Shown one piece after another: positions 53,265 to 63,448 of a stretch of 64,000 bases of DNA. Both the position numbers and the translations under genes were made by a program. The DNA lies in contig NZ_CABVMM010000011.1 of assembly GCF_902499555.1 (NCBI RefSeq), positions 62,001 to 126,000 on the forward strand, read 5' to 3'. Position 1 is the stretch's first letter. The number at the start of each line of letters is the position of its first letter. The stretch is from Mesonia oceanica. GTDB lineage: Bacteria > Bacteroidota > Bacteroidia > Flavobacteriales > Flavobacteriaceae. The notes under the pieces were generated by a model. It searched no databases. It had not been told where the DNA came from and saw nothing but the letters and a program-made list of their open reading frames with translations.

Positions 53265-54898
53265 TTCTTTTTTTCTTTTTGATATGCACGATCTAAAAAT
53301 AAGTATCGGTTGTCATGTTTAGCTTGTTGAGCTTCCGTTTCAATTCCAATTTTCATAAAGCTGGGTTCTTTTTCTTTAGATTGTAAAGCCGGCCAAGAAG
53401 GTAAACCTTTTAGGTTAGGGTCTCCGTTTTTAATAAAGCTAGCAAAATACGAGAACATTACCTTGGCTACTTCATCATCTTCTTTAGTCCATGTAAACTC
53501 GGTTGCGGAATTTAAATTGTTAAAGGCATATTCAATTTCAGAAGCATGGGCCGCACCGATGGGTTTCGGCTTATTTTCTGTTCCTTTCTTTTCAGAAGTC
53601 CCCCCAGCTAAACCTGTTACTTTAGAGGTATCTTTTAGCGGAGGTCGAATTTTATCAAAAATATAACGATACACTGGTTCATTACTATTTTTTAGATGAA
53701 GATCCAACCATTTCCATGTGCTGTAAACTATAAACCTATCGGAAGCTAATTGCGTTGCCGAAACTCTAATTTGAGCTTTATCTCCTGAAGGATATAATTG
53801 CAATACTTTCTGATAATTATTAGGGTACAGTTCTTTTACTTTACTCTTATAATTTTCTTCTGTAAAACTTTTTCCTTGCATCAAACTAATCCCTGGGATT
53901 TCAGCAGAGTTCCAACCGGCCAATAAAGGAACTTGTGCTTGTTTTTTAGCTTTAAAAATTTCAGGTAACGAATTTGGTAAAAAATAATTATCGATTACTG
54001 AAGGAAAACCAAACCTTCCGCTTTTTCCATAGCGTTGAAGTAATTCTTCCGCAGGAATAGCTCTCATATCTTTTAAAGAATCAAGACCGATTTTTTCGGT
54101 AAATTCGATTCCTATATTTTCAGCTTCCGTTAAGCTTACGGGTGCCATTGTCGGATATATAGCTGCTCCACTTTCACCAATAGCAGCAAATAAAAGATCT
54201 TTGGATAGAGGGGAAGCCATTTGTGTACTTACCGAAATTGATCCGGCAGATTCACCGCCAATGGTAATATGATTTGGGTCTCCGCCAAACTCTTTAATGT
54301 TGTTTTTTACCCAAATTAAGGCAGCATTTTGGTCAAGTAAACCATAATTACCCGATGCCTTATAAGGAGCTTCTTTACTTAAAGCCGGATGTGCTAATGA
54401 ACCAAAAACATTTAATCGATAGTTTACCGTTACCACCACAATACCTTCTTTGGCAAAGTTGGTTCCATCATAACGTGGTTCTGAAGCATCACCTGCCACA
54501 AAACCCCCACCATAAAAATAAACCAATACCGGTAAGTTTTTATGTTCTTGTTGTAAAGGTGTCCAAATGTTGAGGTAAAGGCAATCTTCACTCATTCCTT
54601 TTCCGCGAGATTTCATATCGCCAAATACAGGAATTTGCATGGGTGCCGGAGCAAATTCTTTTGTTTCTTTTACACCTTTCCAAGATTTTGCCGGCTGGGG
54701 AGCCTTCCAACGTAAATCTCCTACTGGAGGTTGGGCAAAGGGAACTCCAAAAAATTGAGCAACTTCTTGATTTTCATCAATAAAACCTTCAATAATTCCT
54801 TTATCGGTTTTTACTTGAAGGTTTTGATTGGAAAGCTGAGCATTTGTTAGCTGTATTTGAAAACAAATGCACAAAATTAAAGGGATATATTTTTTCAT
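53261..54898 (-). CDS. Type-B carboxylesterase, exported
   Basis: 545 aa with signal peptide (1-20). Alpha/beta-hydrolase of the carboxylesterase/cholinesterase family: FFGVPFAQPPVGDLRWKAP, EDCLYLNIWTP, oxyanion YGGGF, nucleophile in GGESAGS, and His in AAHASEIEYAFNNL. It hydrolyses carboxylic esters; the natural substrate is unknown. It lies between an MFS gene upstream (36 nt) and a coupled GNAT gene downstream, suggesting a small operon for handling an esterified compound. Confidence 0.9.
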   Translation of the reverse strand: MKKYIPLILCICFQIQLTNAQLSNQNLQVKTDKGIIEGFIDENQEVAQFFGVPFAQPPVGDLRWKAPQPAKSWKGVKETKEFAPAPMQIPVFGDMKSRGKGMSEDCLYLNIWTPLQQEHKNLPVLVYFYGGGFVAGDASEPRYDGTNFAKEGIVVVTVNYRLNVFGSLAHPALSKEAPYKASGNYGLLDQNAALIWVKNNIKEFGGDPNHITIGGESAGSISVSTQMASPLSKDLLFAAIGESGAAIYPTMAPVSLTEAENIGIEFTEKIGLDSLKDMRAIPAEELLQRYGKSGRFGFPSVIDNYFLPNSLPEIFKAKKQAQVPLLAGWNSAEIPGISLMQGKSFTEENYKSKVKELYPNNYQKVLQLYPSGDKAQIRVSATQLASDRFIVYSTWKWLDLHLKNSNEPVYRYIFDKIRPPLKDTSKVTGLAGGTSEKKGTENKPKPIGAAHASEIEYAFNNLNSATEFTWTKEDDEVAKVMFSYFASFIKNGDPNLKGLPSWPALQSKEKEPSFMKIGIETEAQQAKHDNRYLFLDRAYQKEKKK

Positions 54899-54934
54899 AA
54901 GTTGTTTATATTGATATTATTGTAAAAATAATAT

Positions 54935-56071
54935 TTATTTTTCGTAAAGAGTGAAAAGCTTTCTAGAAAATGGGATTAACATTAATCCACAGATTAGAAA
55001 GAGTAAAAATGCTAATTTTAAACTGAAAAGTTCAGCTAAATACCCGATGATGGGTGGCCCTAAAAGTCTTCCTAGAATTCCGTAGGTAGAAATAATTGAG
55101 ATGGCCATTCCTGCTGAATATTTTTTAGAATCTCCGGCAGAAGTAAAAATCATGGGGATAACGGCAGCCACACCCAATCCAATCAAGCTAAACCCTACTA
55201 ATGCCGGCCAAAGATAAGGTAAGAGGATAACGATAGCAATTCCAAGAACAATAAGTCCAGAACTTAAATAGTACGAATTTTGCATACCTATCTTTTCGAT
55301 CACACGATCTGAGGAAAATCGCGACAGTGCCATAAATACCATGAAGGTAAAATAACCTAACGTAAAAATTTCTTCTCCTACCACATCTTCAAAATAGACA
55401 CTACTCCAGTCAAACATTCCTCCTTCACAAACAGATGCGAAGAAAATTAAAATCCCCAAATAAAAAATAAAGGGGTCGGGTTTACCGAGTTTTATTTTAT
55501 TGCCACCTTCAGATTTATCATTTTTCAACAAATAAAAATAGGCTGTAATTGCTCCTAAAACTGTGATAAGCGTTACTAAAAGCATGTGTGTTTGAATGGA
55601 AATATCTAATTTTAATAATAGGGTGCAAAAAGCTACCCCGGTAAGACCTCCTGCACTCCAAATGCCATGAAAAGAGCCAATAATTTTTCGTTTAAATTTT
55701 TTCTGAAGCGTAATAGTTTGCGTATTCATAAAGATGTTGAGGATGCGCATGCAAAATGAAAAAACCGATACCGCTACTACCAAAGCAATAATATTTGTCG
55801 TATAACCTACCACTAACAAAGAAGCTGCAAAAAATAACATGGCAAGTATTAACGGGTTTCGACTGCTGAATTTTGAAACCATCCAGCCAGAAATAGGTAA
55901 TCCAATTAAGGAAGCAATGGGCATTACCAATAATAAGTTTCCTAAGTCTGCTTCACTAAAATTAAAAATAGTTTTAATGGTAGGTATGCGTGATGCCCAA
56001 GAAGAAAAACAAAATCCTGATAAAAAAAAGCATGTGCTTAAGGCAATACGTTGTTTAACTTTGAGTTGCAT
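54935..56071 (-). CDS. MFS transporter, YbjJ-like
   Basis: 378 aa from ATG 56071 (MQLKVKQRIALSTCFFLSGF); the earlier in-frame ATG at 56098 would add an unlikely 9 residues. It has about twelve spans. SSWASRIPTIKTIFNFSEAD and GWMVSKFSSRNPLI in the first half and GGMFDWSSVYFEDVVG in helix 7 are typical of the YbjJ/fucose-permease-like group. Substrate unknown. It is the first gene of a probable operon with the carboxylesterase and GNAT genes. Confidence 0.85.
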   Translation of the reverse strand: MQLKVKQRIALSTCFFLSGFCFSSWASRIPTIKTIFNFSEADLGNLLLVMPIASLIGLPISGWMVSKFSSRNPLILAMLFFAASLLVVGYTTNIIALVVAVSVFSFCMRILNIFMNTQTITLQKKFKRKIIGSFHGIWSAGGLTGVAFCTLLLKLDISIQTHMLLVTLITVLGAITAYFYLLKNDKSEGGNKIKLGKPDPFIFYLGILIFFASVCEGGMFDWSSVYFEDVVGEEIFTLGYFTFMVFMALSRFSSDRVIEKIGMQNSYYLSSGLIVLGIAIVILLPYLWPALVGFSLIGLGVAAVIPMIFTSAGDSKKYSAGMAISIISTYGILGRLLGPPIIGYLAELFSLKLAFLLFLICGLMLIPFSRKLFTLYEK

Positions 56072-56150
56072 AGTTTTTATTGAAAAAGAAAACAACAAAG
56101 ATGCTTCACTTTGAGAAAATAAGAAAAGCTTTTAAGTTTTTATAACATAA

Positions 56151-56180
56151 AAAAGCCACTCCGTAAAAAGAGTGGCTTTC
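56151..56180 (-). terminator. Terminator downstream of acs
   Basis: AAAGCCACTC / GAGTGGCTTT; read on the minus strand the stem is followed by six T's. It lies 125 nt after the acs stop. The sequence between (56181-56304) holds no gene. Confidence 0.7.
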
Positions 56181-56304
56181 TGGGTTATGAAATGATCGTA
56201 AATGTATCATCATCCTAAACCTGTCTGTCTGGAAGGAGGGATCGTTTAAAAACCATTATACTATATAAGATTCTGTATCAAGTACGAAATGACACCGCGT
56301 AAAA

Positions 56305-58218
56305 TTATTTATTCAGTGAATTTTCGATGATTTCATCAACTACTTCCGGATTCAATAAAGTACTGGTGTCTCCTAAATTGTCGGTATCGTTACTGGCAAT
56401 TTTACGTAAAATTCGTCGCATGATTTTTCCTGAGCGGGTTTTAGGCAAGCCTGAAACAAACTGAATTTTATCCAACTTAGCAATAGGGCCAATATGTTCC
56501 GTAATAATCTGATTGATTTCCTTTCGAACATTTTCATGTTTACGAGATTCTCCTGCTTCTTTCAGTATGACATAACCGTAGAGCGCATTTCCTTTTACTT
56601 CGTGAGGGAAACCTACAATAGCAGATTCTGCTACGGCTTGATGCTCATTGATAGCATCTTCAATGGGAGCGGTTCCTAAATTATGACCGGAAACAATGAT
56701 TACATCATCTGCACGACCGGTAATTCGGTAATAGCCAACACCATCGCGTAAGGCCCCATCACCTGAGAAATACTTATTTTCATAGGCAGAGAAATACGTG
56801 TCTTTGTAACGTTGATGATCGCCCCAAACGGTTCTTGCCATTCCCGGCCAAGGAAATTTAATACATAATTTTCCTTGTACTTGATTGCCTTTTATCTCAC
56901 TCCCTTCATCGTCCATGAGCGCAGGTTGTATTCCGGGAAGCGGTAAGGTAGCATAAGTGGGAATCGTAGGTGTGGAATGAGGAATAGGGGAGATCATGAT
57001 TCCGCCGGTTTCCGTTTGCCACCACGTATCGACCACGGGACAGTTTTTCTTCCCGACATTATCATTATACCAGTGCCAAGCTTCTTCGTTAATTGGTTCT
57101 CCTACTGTTCCTAAAACTTTTAATGAAGAAAGATCGTGCGATTCTACATATTCTAAATTTTCTTTAGCCAAGGCACGAATGGCGGTTGGAGCCGTGTAAA
57201 ATTGATTCACCTTGTGTTTTTCTACAATATCCCAAAAACGACCAAAATCAGGATAGCTTGGTACTCCTTCAAACATAACTGTAGTGGCACAATTGGCCAA
57301 CGGACCGTAAACAATATAACTGTGACCGGTAATCCATCCAATATCTGCGGTACACCAATATACATCTCCGGTTCGGTAATTAAATACATTTTTAAAAGTA
57401 TAAGCGGTATAGACCATATAGCCCCCGCATGTATGCATCATTCCTTTGGGTTTTCCTGTAGAACCAGAAGTGTAAAGAATAAAAAGGGGGTCTTCTGCAT
57501 CCATCATTTCCGGTTTACAATTTTCGTCGGCCTCATCTAATAAAGGTTGGAGCCACTCATCTCGACCTTCTTTTAAATGAATATCGCTATCAATGCGTTT
57601 AGCAACCAAGACATTTTTTACATCAGGACATTTTTCTAATGCAGCATCGACGATGCTTTTTAAATCAATGGTTTTAGAACCTCGATAAGATCCGTCAGAA
57701 GTAATGACCATTTTACAATCGCTATCTAAAATTCTAGTTGCTAGAGCAGAAGATGAAAATCCGGCAAAAACGATGGAATGAATGGCACCAATTCTGGCAC
57801 AGGCTAACATTGCTACCGATAATTCAGGAATCATGGGTAAATAAATACAAACCCGATCCCCTTTTTTAATGCCTTTACTTTTTAAAACGTTGGCAAATTT
57901 ACAAACGCGACGGTGCAATTCATTATAAGAAATATGTTGAGCTTCTTCATCGGGATTGTTCGGTTCAAAAATAATCGCAGTTTCATCTCCGTGAGAAAAT
58001 AAATGTTTGTCGATGCAGTTTTCGGTTATATTGAGTTTAGCCCCTTGAAACCATTTGACTTCCGGTTTGGTGAAATCCCATTCTAAAACTTTATCCCAAC
58101 GTTTACGCCATAAAAAGTGTTCTTCAGCAATTTCTTCCCAGAACTTCTCAGGGTATCTTACTGATTTTCGGTAAACTTGAAAATACTCTTCTAAATGTTT
58201 TATATGATAATTACTCAT
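56305..58218 (-). CDS. acs: Acetyl-CoA synthetase (AMP-forming)
   Basis: 637 aa. Activates acetate to acetyl-CoA through acetyl-AMP. N-terminal ACAS domain (1-60), AMP-binding core with FAGFSSSALATRI, YTSGSTGKPKGMMHT and WWQTETGG, and C-terminal domain with GRADDVIIVSGHNLGT and KTRSGKIMRR, whose Lys is the acetylation-controlled residue in the family. Normal length. It is monocistronic by spacing (186 bp from ilvA upstream). Confidence 0.97.
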   Translation of the reverse strand: MSNYHIKHLEEYFQVYRKSVRYPEKFWEEIAEEHFLWRKRWDKVLEWDFTKPEVKWFQGAKLNITENCIDKHLFSHGDETAIIFEPNNPDEEAQHISYNELHRRVCKFANVLKSKGIKKGDRVCIYLPMIPELSVAMLACARIGAIHSIVFAGFSSSALATRILDSDCKMVITSDGSYRGSKTIDLKSIVDAALEKCPDVKNVLVAKRIDSDIHLKEGRDEWLQPLLDEADENCKPEMMDAEDPLFILYTSGSTGKPKGMMHTCGGYMVYTAYTFKNVFNYRTGDVYWCTADIGWITGHSYIVYGPLANCATTVMFEGVPSYPDFGRFWDIVEKHKVNQFYTAPTAIRALAKENLEYVESHDLSSLKVLGTVGEPINEEAWHWYNDNVGKKNCPVVDTWWQTETGGIMISPIPHSTPTIPTYATLPLPGIQPALMDDEGSEIKGNQVQGKLCIKFPWPGMARTVWGDHQRYKDTYFSAYENKYFSGDGALRDGVGYYRITGRADDVIIVSGHNLGTAPIEDAINEHQAVAESAIVGFPHEVKGNALYGYVILKEAGESRKHENVRKEINQIITEHIGPIAKLDKIQFVSGLPKTRSGKIMRRILRKIASNDTDNLGDTSTLLNPEVVDEIIENSLNK

Positions 58219-58404
58219 AATTTATCGTGTGGTTAATTTTAGTTGTCGATTTACTGTTAAATTTCTAAAATTATTTTTAGAATCCAGTAAAAAATTCAGC
58301 TAGAAATTGTTTTATGATAAAAATAAGGGAATTATCATGCTTTTTAGAGAAAAGTATATGAATTATTCTATCATTTTGCAGCTATCTTTAGATAATAATT
58401 CAAC

Positions 58405-59667
58405 TTATACCAATATATTCATTAGGCTTTCCTTGTCGTTAATGTAATCTCCGAAGAATTGAAATTCTTTCATTCGGCTTAATAAGGGATTAAAATCTTC
58501 TTTTGCTTTCAATTCAATTCCAACGACGGCATGACCTTTTTCCCGGGAATTTTTTTTGATATATTCAAAATGGGTAATATCATCATTAGGACCTAAAACA
58601 TCCACCACAAATTGTTTTAAAGCGCCGGCCCGTTGAGGAAACCGGACTAAAAAGTAATGCTTGAGTCCGTTGTATAACAAAGCCCGTTCTTTAATTTCTT
58701 CCATTCGGGTAATATCATTATTCCCGCCACTAATTACACAAACTACATTTTTACCTTTAATTTCTTTAGAAAATTGATCTAATGCTGCTAAGGTTAAAGC
58801 GCCAGCCGGTTCAGCAACAATGGCATCACGATTATAAAGATTGAGAATGGTTTCACAGATTTTACCTTCATCAACCGTTACCACTTTTTCAAGATTTTGC
58901 TTACAGATTTGAAAGGTGAGATCGCCCACTTTTTTCACGGCAGCACCATCGACGAATTTATCAATGATGTGTAATTCTGTGTTTTCATTGTTATCAATAG
59001 AAGTCGACATGGATGCGGCTCCTTTGGGTTCAACACCAATAATTTTGGTTTGTGGTGAAAGCGCTTTAAAAACACTACTTACCCCAGAAGCTACGCCACC
59101 ACCACCAATAGGTACAAAAACATAATCGATGGGTTCAGGGAAAGCTTCTAGAATTTCTAAAGCGATTGTTCCCTGACCTTCCATAATTTTAGGGTCATCA
59201 AACGGATGAATCACCGTGCTGTGATGCAATTGGCTATAGCGTGTAGCTTCCAGTTTAGCATCATCAAAGGTATCGCCCACGAGAATTACTTCTACCTTGT
59301 CTTCTCCAAACATCCTTACCTGTTGTACTTTTTGAAGCGGAGTAGGAGTAGGCATAAAAATTTTCGCGTCAATATTCAGTTTTTTGCAAGAATAGGCCAC
59401 TCCTTGTGCGTGATTACCCGCACTAGCGCAAACCACTCCTTTCGCTTTTTCTTCCGCAGTGAGTGAAATGATTTTGTTGTATGCCCCTCTAATTTTATAC
59501 GATCTTACACGTTGCTGATCTTCCCGTTTAAAAAAAATTTGCGCCTCAAAATCTTTAGAATAGCTTCTGTTTTTCTCTAGCGGCGTGTTTTTAGCAATCC
59601 CTTTTAAGTTTTGCTGTGCTTTTTTCACTTCGGCTAACGAAAGATGAGGTAAAGTTTGCGTTTTCAT
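58405..59667 (-). CDS. ilvA: Threonine ammonia-lyase (biosynthetic, short form)
   Basis: 420-aa PLP enzyme deaminating threonine to 2-oxobutyrate for isoleucine synthesis. PLP Lys58 in RSYKIRGAYN, SAGNHAQGVAYSC, PIGGGGVASGV, and a single C-terminal ACT-like domain (about 335-420; YFLVRFPQRAGALKQF). E. coli IlvA has two such regulatory repeats; this is the one-domain form. It is downstream of ilvC on the same strand, separated by 359 bp full of repeats. Confidence 0.95.
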   Translation of the reverse strand: MKTQTLPHLSLAEVKKAQQNLKGIAKNTPLEKNRSYSKDFEAQIFFKREDQQRVRSYKIRGAYNKIISLTAEEKAKGVVCASAGNHAQGVAYSCKKLNIDAKIFMPTPTPLQKVQQVRMFGEDKVEVILVGDTFDDAKLEATRYSQLHHSTVIHPFDDPKIMEGQGTIALEILEAFPEPIDYVFVPIGGGGVASGVSSVFKALSPQTKIIGVEPKGAASMSTSIDNNENTELHIIDKFVDGAAVKKVGDLTFQICKQNLEKVVTVDEGKICETILNLYNRDAIVAEPAGALTLAALDQFSKEIKGKNVVCVISGGNNDITRMEEIKERALLYNGLKHYFLVRFPQRAGALKQFVVDVLGPNDDITHFEYIKKNSREKGHAVVGIELKAKEDFNPLLSRMKEFQFFGDYINDKESLMNILV

Positions 59668-59700
59668 AGTTGTTTTAAATTATTCAGTAGCATATTTGCT

Positions 59701-59938
59701 TTTTTGAGCGTTTCCCTACAGGCCAAGCTTCCTGCTTGCCGTCAAGTTCGTTACAATTCCTCACGAATTTTCGCTAAGGTTTCAATTTTTTGCGGGATCC
59801 CTGCCTATCGGTAGGCAGGTTTACTGCTTTCCCTAAGCGAGATTAAACTGAAATTTAGATGAGGTAAAAGAAACGTTTTAACCACCTCGACCTTTCGGTA
59901 TCTTTCCTTTAAAAGAACGGGGGAAATTTGATGTTTTT
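59701..59938. repeat. Repeat-rich ilvC-ilvA spacer
   Basis: No gene. It contains GAGCGTTTCCCTA (59706) and an inverted-looking CTTTCCCTAAGCGAG (59827), the hairpin CTGCCTA / TAGGCAG (59801-59807, 59812-59818), and CCACCTCGACCTTTCGGTAT with AAAAGAACGGGGGAAA (59883-59926), resembling dispersed flavobacterial repeats. It appears to be a pile-up of several intergenic repeat families. Confidence 0.5.
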
Positions 59939-60017
59939 CCTGCAAGATTGTCATAATCTTGTAGGCGTTTAAAAATCTAATAGATTCATACCTACAAGGT
60001 CGATAAGACCTTGCAGG
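59939..60017. repeat. Double hairpin palindrome after ilvC
   Basis: Two hairpins, CCTGCAAGATT / AATCTTGTAGG (59939-59965) and CCTACAAGGTC / GACCTTGCAGG (59991-60017), each with 5-nt loops. They are also imperfect reverse complements of each other, so the 79-bp element can fold as two small hairpins or one long one. It sits 9 nt past the ilvC stop and may protect or end the ilvC transcript. Confidence 0.7.
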
Positions 60018-60026
60018 AGAATATAT

Positions 60027-61073
60027 TTAATTATTTTCCGGTCTTAGTTTTCTTACTTGAGCACCGGTTTGCCATAATTCAGATTCGCGTATTTCTTTTA
60101 ATTCTTCTTCTAGTTTTTCACGGTAATCTTCTTTCTCGTTAGTTTTAATGGTGACACGAGCTTCTTCTCCAGTTTTTACACTTTCATATAAATCGTCAAA
60201 AACAGGTAGCGTAGCTTCTCTAAATTTATGACGCCAATCTAAAGCTCCACGTTGAGCTGTTGTTGAGCAATTGGCATACATCCAATCCATTCCGTTTTCA
60301 GCTACTAGCGGCATTAAACTTTGCGTAAGTTCTTCCACCGTTTCATTAAAAGCTTCCGAAGGTGAATGTCCGTTTTTACGTAATACTTCATATTGGGCTT
60401 CAAAAACGCCGGCCAAAGCTCCCATTAAAATTCCACGTTCTCCCGTTAAATCTGAATAGACCTCTTTCTGAAAATCGGTTTCAAATAAATATCCTGAGCC
60501 TACGCCAATTCCTAACGCAACAACGCGGTCGTAAGCTTTTCCGGTGGCATCTTGGAAAATCGCATAACTAGAATTTAATCCTTTTCCTTCTACAAAAAGT
60601 CGGCGTAACGAAGTTCCAGACCCTTTGGGGGCGACTAATATTACATCCACATCTTTCGGAGGAACAATTCCTGTTTGGTCTTTATAAGTAATGCCAAACC
60701 CATGAGAAAAATAGAGTGCATCACCTGGGTTTAATTGTTTTTTTACGGTTTCCCACTGCGCGATTTGTCCGGCATCAGAAAGTAGGTATTGGATGATCGT
60801 TCCGCGTTTCGCTGCTTCTTCTACCTCAAAAAGCGTTTCTCCCGAAACCCAGCCGTCGGCTACAGCTTTATCCCAAGTTTTAGAATTTTTACGTTGGCCC
60901 ACAATCACGTTAAAGCCATTGTCTTTAAGGTTAAGTGCTTGTCCCGGTCCTTGAACGCCATAACCAATAACGGCAATGGTTTCATCTTTTAAGGTTTTTA
61001 CTGCTTTATCTAAAGGGAACTCATCGCGAGTAACTACATTTTCTTCTACTCCGCCAAAATTTAATTTTGCCAT
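60027..61073 (-). CDS. ilvC: Ketol-acid reductoisomerase (class I)
   Basis: 348 aa. Converts acetolactate/acetohydroxybutyrate to dihydroxy acids with NADPH and Mg2+. NADP site GYGVQGPGQ (37-45) with GQRKNSKTWD as the phosphate-binding loop; catalytic DLTGERGILMGALAGVFEAQ and ELTQSLMPLV. The length is slightly above the usual ~330 aa because of an acidic C-terminal extension (EKLEEELKEIRESE). It lies 119 bp from ilvN; a small hairpin (CTCACA / TGTGAG, 61138-61156) is in the gap. Confidence 0.95.
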   Translation of the reverse strand: MAKLNFGGVEENVVTRDEFPLDKAVKTLKDETIAVIGYGVQGPGQALNLKDNGFNVIVGQRKNSKTWDKAVADGWVSGETLFEVEEAAKRGTIIQYLLSDAGQIAQWETVKKQLNPGDALYFSHGFGITYKDQTGIVPPKDVDVILVAPKGSGTSLRRLFVEGKGLNSSYAIFQDATGKAYDRVVALGIGVGSGYLFETDFQKEVYSDLTGERGILMGALAGVFEAQYEVLRKNGHSPSEAFNETVEELTQSLMPLVAENGMDWMYANCSTTAQRGALDWRHKFREATLPVFDDLYESVKTGEEARVTIKTNEKEDYREKLEEELKEIRESELWQTGAQVRKLRPENN

Positions 61074-61192
61074 GATTTTTTAATTTAAGTTTTAATTATT
61101 TTTTTAGGGTTAATTTCTTGATGCTCTATTGAAACACCTCACAAGCTTAGTGTGAGCAATGAACATCCTATTCTGATTTTTTAATTGTTTAT

Positions 61193-61732
61193 TTAATATT
61201 TAAAGTTGGAAGCCTTTTCGACTTCAGCCATATATTCTTTAAATTCTTTCATCTGTTTAGGGATGGCCACACGACCTGATCTTACAAAGCCTAACAGTCC
61301 GTAGGGTTCTAATTTATTGTAAAGTGCTTGCGTATCGGCTTTATGTCCCGTTTTTTCGATGATGGTAAATTCAGCTTCTACCGTAAGAATACGCGCATTG
61401 CTGCTACGAATAATCTCTTCTACATCCTCTCCGGATGCCAAGGCAGAAGTGGGAACTTTATAAAGCGCAATTTCCTGATGTACCATCTCTTCGTTGCGGT
61501 GATAGAAAGCTTTAACCACATCTACTTGTTTTTCGATCTGTTGAATTACTTTAACCACCAGGCTCTCTTCTTCTTCAACCACAATAATGTAGCGATGAAT
61601 GCCTTCAACTTCGCTGGCTGAAGCAGTAATACTCTCGATATTAATATGTCTTCGCGTGAAAATGATACTCACTCGGTTGAGCAAGCCAATTTTATCTTCG
61701 GTGAATACCGATATGGTGAATTCTTCTTTCAT
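61193..61732 (-). CDS. ilvN: Acetolactate synthase small (regulatory) subunit
   Basis: 179 aa. N-terminal ACT domain (about 4-75; FTISVFTEDKIGLLNRVSII, HRYIIVVEEEE), which in this family binds valine for feedback inhibition, followed by the C-terminal ALS_ss_C domain (about 85-165; EIALYKVPT, TGHKADTQALYNKL). It starts 6 nt after the ilvB stop, so the two subunits are cotranscribed. Confidence 0.95.
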   Translation of the reverse strand: MKEEFTISVFTEDKIGLLNRVSIIFTRRHINIESITASASEVEGIHRYIIVVEEEESLVVKVIQQIEKQVDVVKAFYHRNEEMVHQEIALYKVPTSALASGEDVEEIIRSSNARILTVEAEFTIIEKTGHKADTQALYNKLEPYGLLGFVRSGRVAIPKQMKEFKEYMAEVEKASNFKY

Positions 61733-61738
61733 CTTGTT

Positions 61739-63448
61739 TTATTTTAATCGAACTTCAGAAACACAGCATCCGGTAGGGATCATCGGGAAAACATTATTTT
61801 CTTTTCCTACCATTACTTCTAATAAATAGCTGCCTTTATGATTTAAAAATCGGTTTAAGGCATCTTCTAAATATTCGCGTTTTTCAACACGCTCGGTTTC
61901 GATATGATAACCTTTGGCAATGGTTTGAAAATCGGGATTTACCATTTCTGTAAACGAATAGCGACGATCAAAGAATAATTCTTGCCATTGACGAACCATT
62001 CCTAGGAATTCATTATTTAGCACTAAAATTTTCACATCAATTTGCGATTGAAAAATGGTTCCTAACTCTTGAATCGTCATTTGAAAACCACCATCGCCCA
62101 CTACACAAATTACTTCCCGTTCGGGTGCTCCTAATTTGGCACCGATAGCTGCAGGAAGCCCAAACCCCATAGTTCCTAAACCACCGGAAGTAACGTGGCT
62201 TCGCCATTGGTCATGTTCGTAATAGCGTTGCGATGCCATTTGATGCTGCCCGACATCGGTGACGATGACGGCTTTACCAAAGGTTTTGTCTGATATTTTT
62301 TTGATGACTTCGCCCATCGTTATTTCTTTTTCTAAAGATGGAGAAAGTTCTTCTTCAACCACTTCTAAAAATTCTTTTTGTTTGCAATCATAGAAACGTT
62401 GCTTCCAGTCTTCGTGCTTGTTTTCTTCTAAAAGTTCGGTTAACATTTGTAAAGATTGTTTACAATTGCCTAAAACCGGAACATCGGCGTGTACATTTTT
62501 GTTGATTTCTGCCGGATCAATTTCTAGATGAATCACTTTTGCTTGCTTGGCATAGCGACTTAAATCTCCTGTTACGCGATCGTCGAAACGCATCCCTACT
62601 GCAATTAAAACGTCACATTCATTGGTTAATAAATTGGGGCCATAATTGCCGTGCATCCCTAGCATTCCCATATTTAAAGGATGATGAGAAGAGAGTGCAG
62701 AAATACCTAGAATAGTCCATGCGGAAGGAAGATCTCCTTTTTCAATGAATTTCCTGAATTCCTCCTGAGCTTCTGCTAATACGACTCCTTGACCAAAAAG
62801 CACATAAGGTTTTTTAGCTGCATTGATAAGTTCAGCAGCTTTTTTTATTTGTTCTTCATTAACCGGATTGTCAGGAACATAACTACGAACACTTTGGCAA
62901 CTTTCATATTCGAATTCAACACTTTCAAACTGTGCATCTTTGGTGATGTCAATTAATACCGGTCCCGGTCTTCCACTTTTGGCTACATAAAAAGCTTTTG
63001 CCAATGCTTGCGGAATATCTTTTGCTTTGGTCACTTGAATGTTCCATTTGGTCACAGGGGTAGAAATACCCACCACATCGGTTTCTTGAAAGGCATCCGT
63101 GCCTAAAAGATTACTACCTACTTGACCGGTGATACATACTAAAGGAGTTGAGTCGATTTGCGCATCGGCCAATCCCGTAATTAAATTGGTTGCTCCCGGA
63201 CCTGATGTGGCAATACAAACTCCAACTTTTCCTGAGACACGTGCGTAACCCTGTGCTGCGTGAATAGCTCCTTGTTCGTGCCTGGTTAAAATGTGTTCTA
63301 ATCGATCGCGATAATCGTACATCGCATCATAAACCGGCATAATGGCTCCTCCGGGATATCCAAATAAATATTCCGTTTCTTCTTGCAAAAGGCATTTTAC
63401 AACGGCTTCTGCTCCTGTGATTACTTTTGTTTTAGTGGGTGTTTCCAT
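61739..63448 (-). CDS. ilvB: Acetolactate synthase large (catalytic) subunit
   Basis: 569-aa thiamine-diphosphate enzyme making acetolactate or acetohydroxybutyrate. [35 protein letters not shown] with the catalytic Glu, [16 protein letters not shown], the FAD-like middle domain, and the ThDP/Mg motif [17 protein letters not shown]. Normal length. It overlaps the end of ilvD by 17 nt and is followed closely by ilvN. Confidence 0.97.
   Translation of the reverse strand: METPTKTKVITGAEAVVKCLLQEETEYLFGYPGGAIMPVYDAMYDYRDRLEHILTRHEQGAIHAAQGYARVSGKVGVCIATSGPGATNLITGLADAQIDSTPLVCITGQVGSNLLGTDAFQETDVVGISTPVTKWNIQVTKAKDIPQALAKAFYVAKSGRPGPVLIDITKDAQFESVEFEYESCQSVRSYVPDNPVNEEQIKKAAELINAAKKPYVLFGQGVVLAEAQEEFRKFIEKGDLPSAWTILGISALSSHHPLNMGMLGMHGNYGPNLLTNECDVLIAVGMRFDDRVTGDLSRYAKQAKVIHLEIDPAEINKNVHADVPVLGNCKQSLQMLTELLEENKHEDWKQRFYDCKQKEFLEVVEEELSPSLEKEITMGEVIKKISDKTFGKAVIVTDVGQHQMASQRYYEHDQWRSHVTSGGLGTMGFGLPAAIGAKLGAPEREVICVVGDGGFQMTIQELGTIFQSQIDVKILVLNNEFLGMVRQWQELFFDRRYSFTEMVNPDFQTIAKGYHIETERVEKREYLEDALNRFLNHKGSYLLEVMVGKENNVFPMIPTGCCVSEVRLK

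Noticed and set aside
57202..57540. 112-codon plus-strand open frame inside acs
   Set aside because: It lies wholly antisense to a well-conserved enzyme gene and has no recognisable domain; a shadow frame. The same applies to long antisense frames in leuC, leuB, eno and ilvA.
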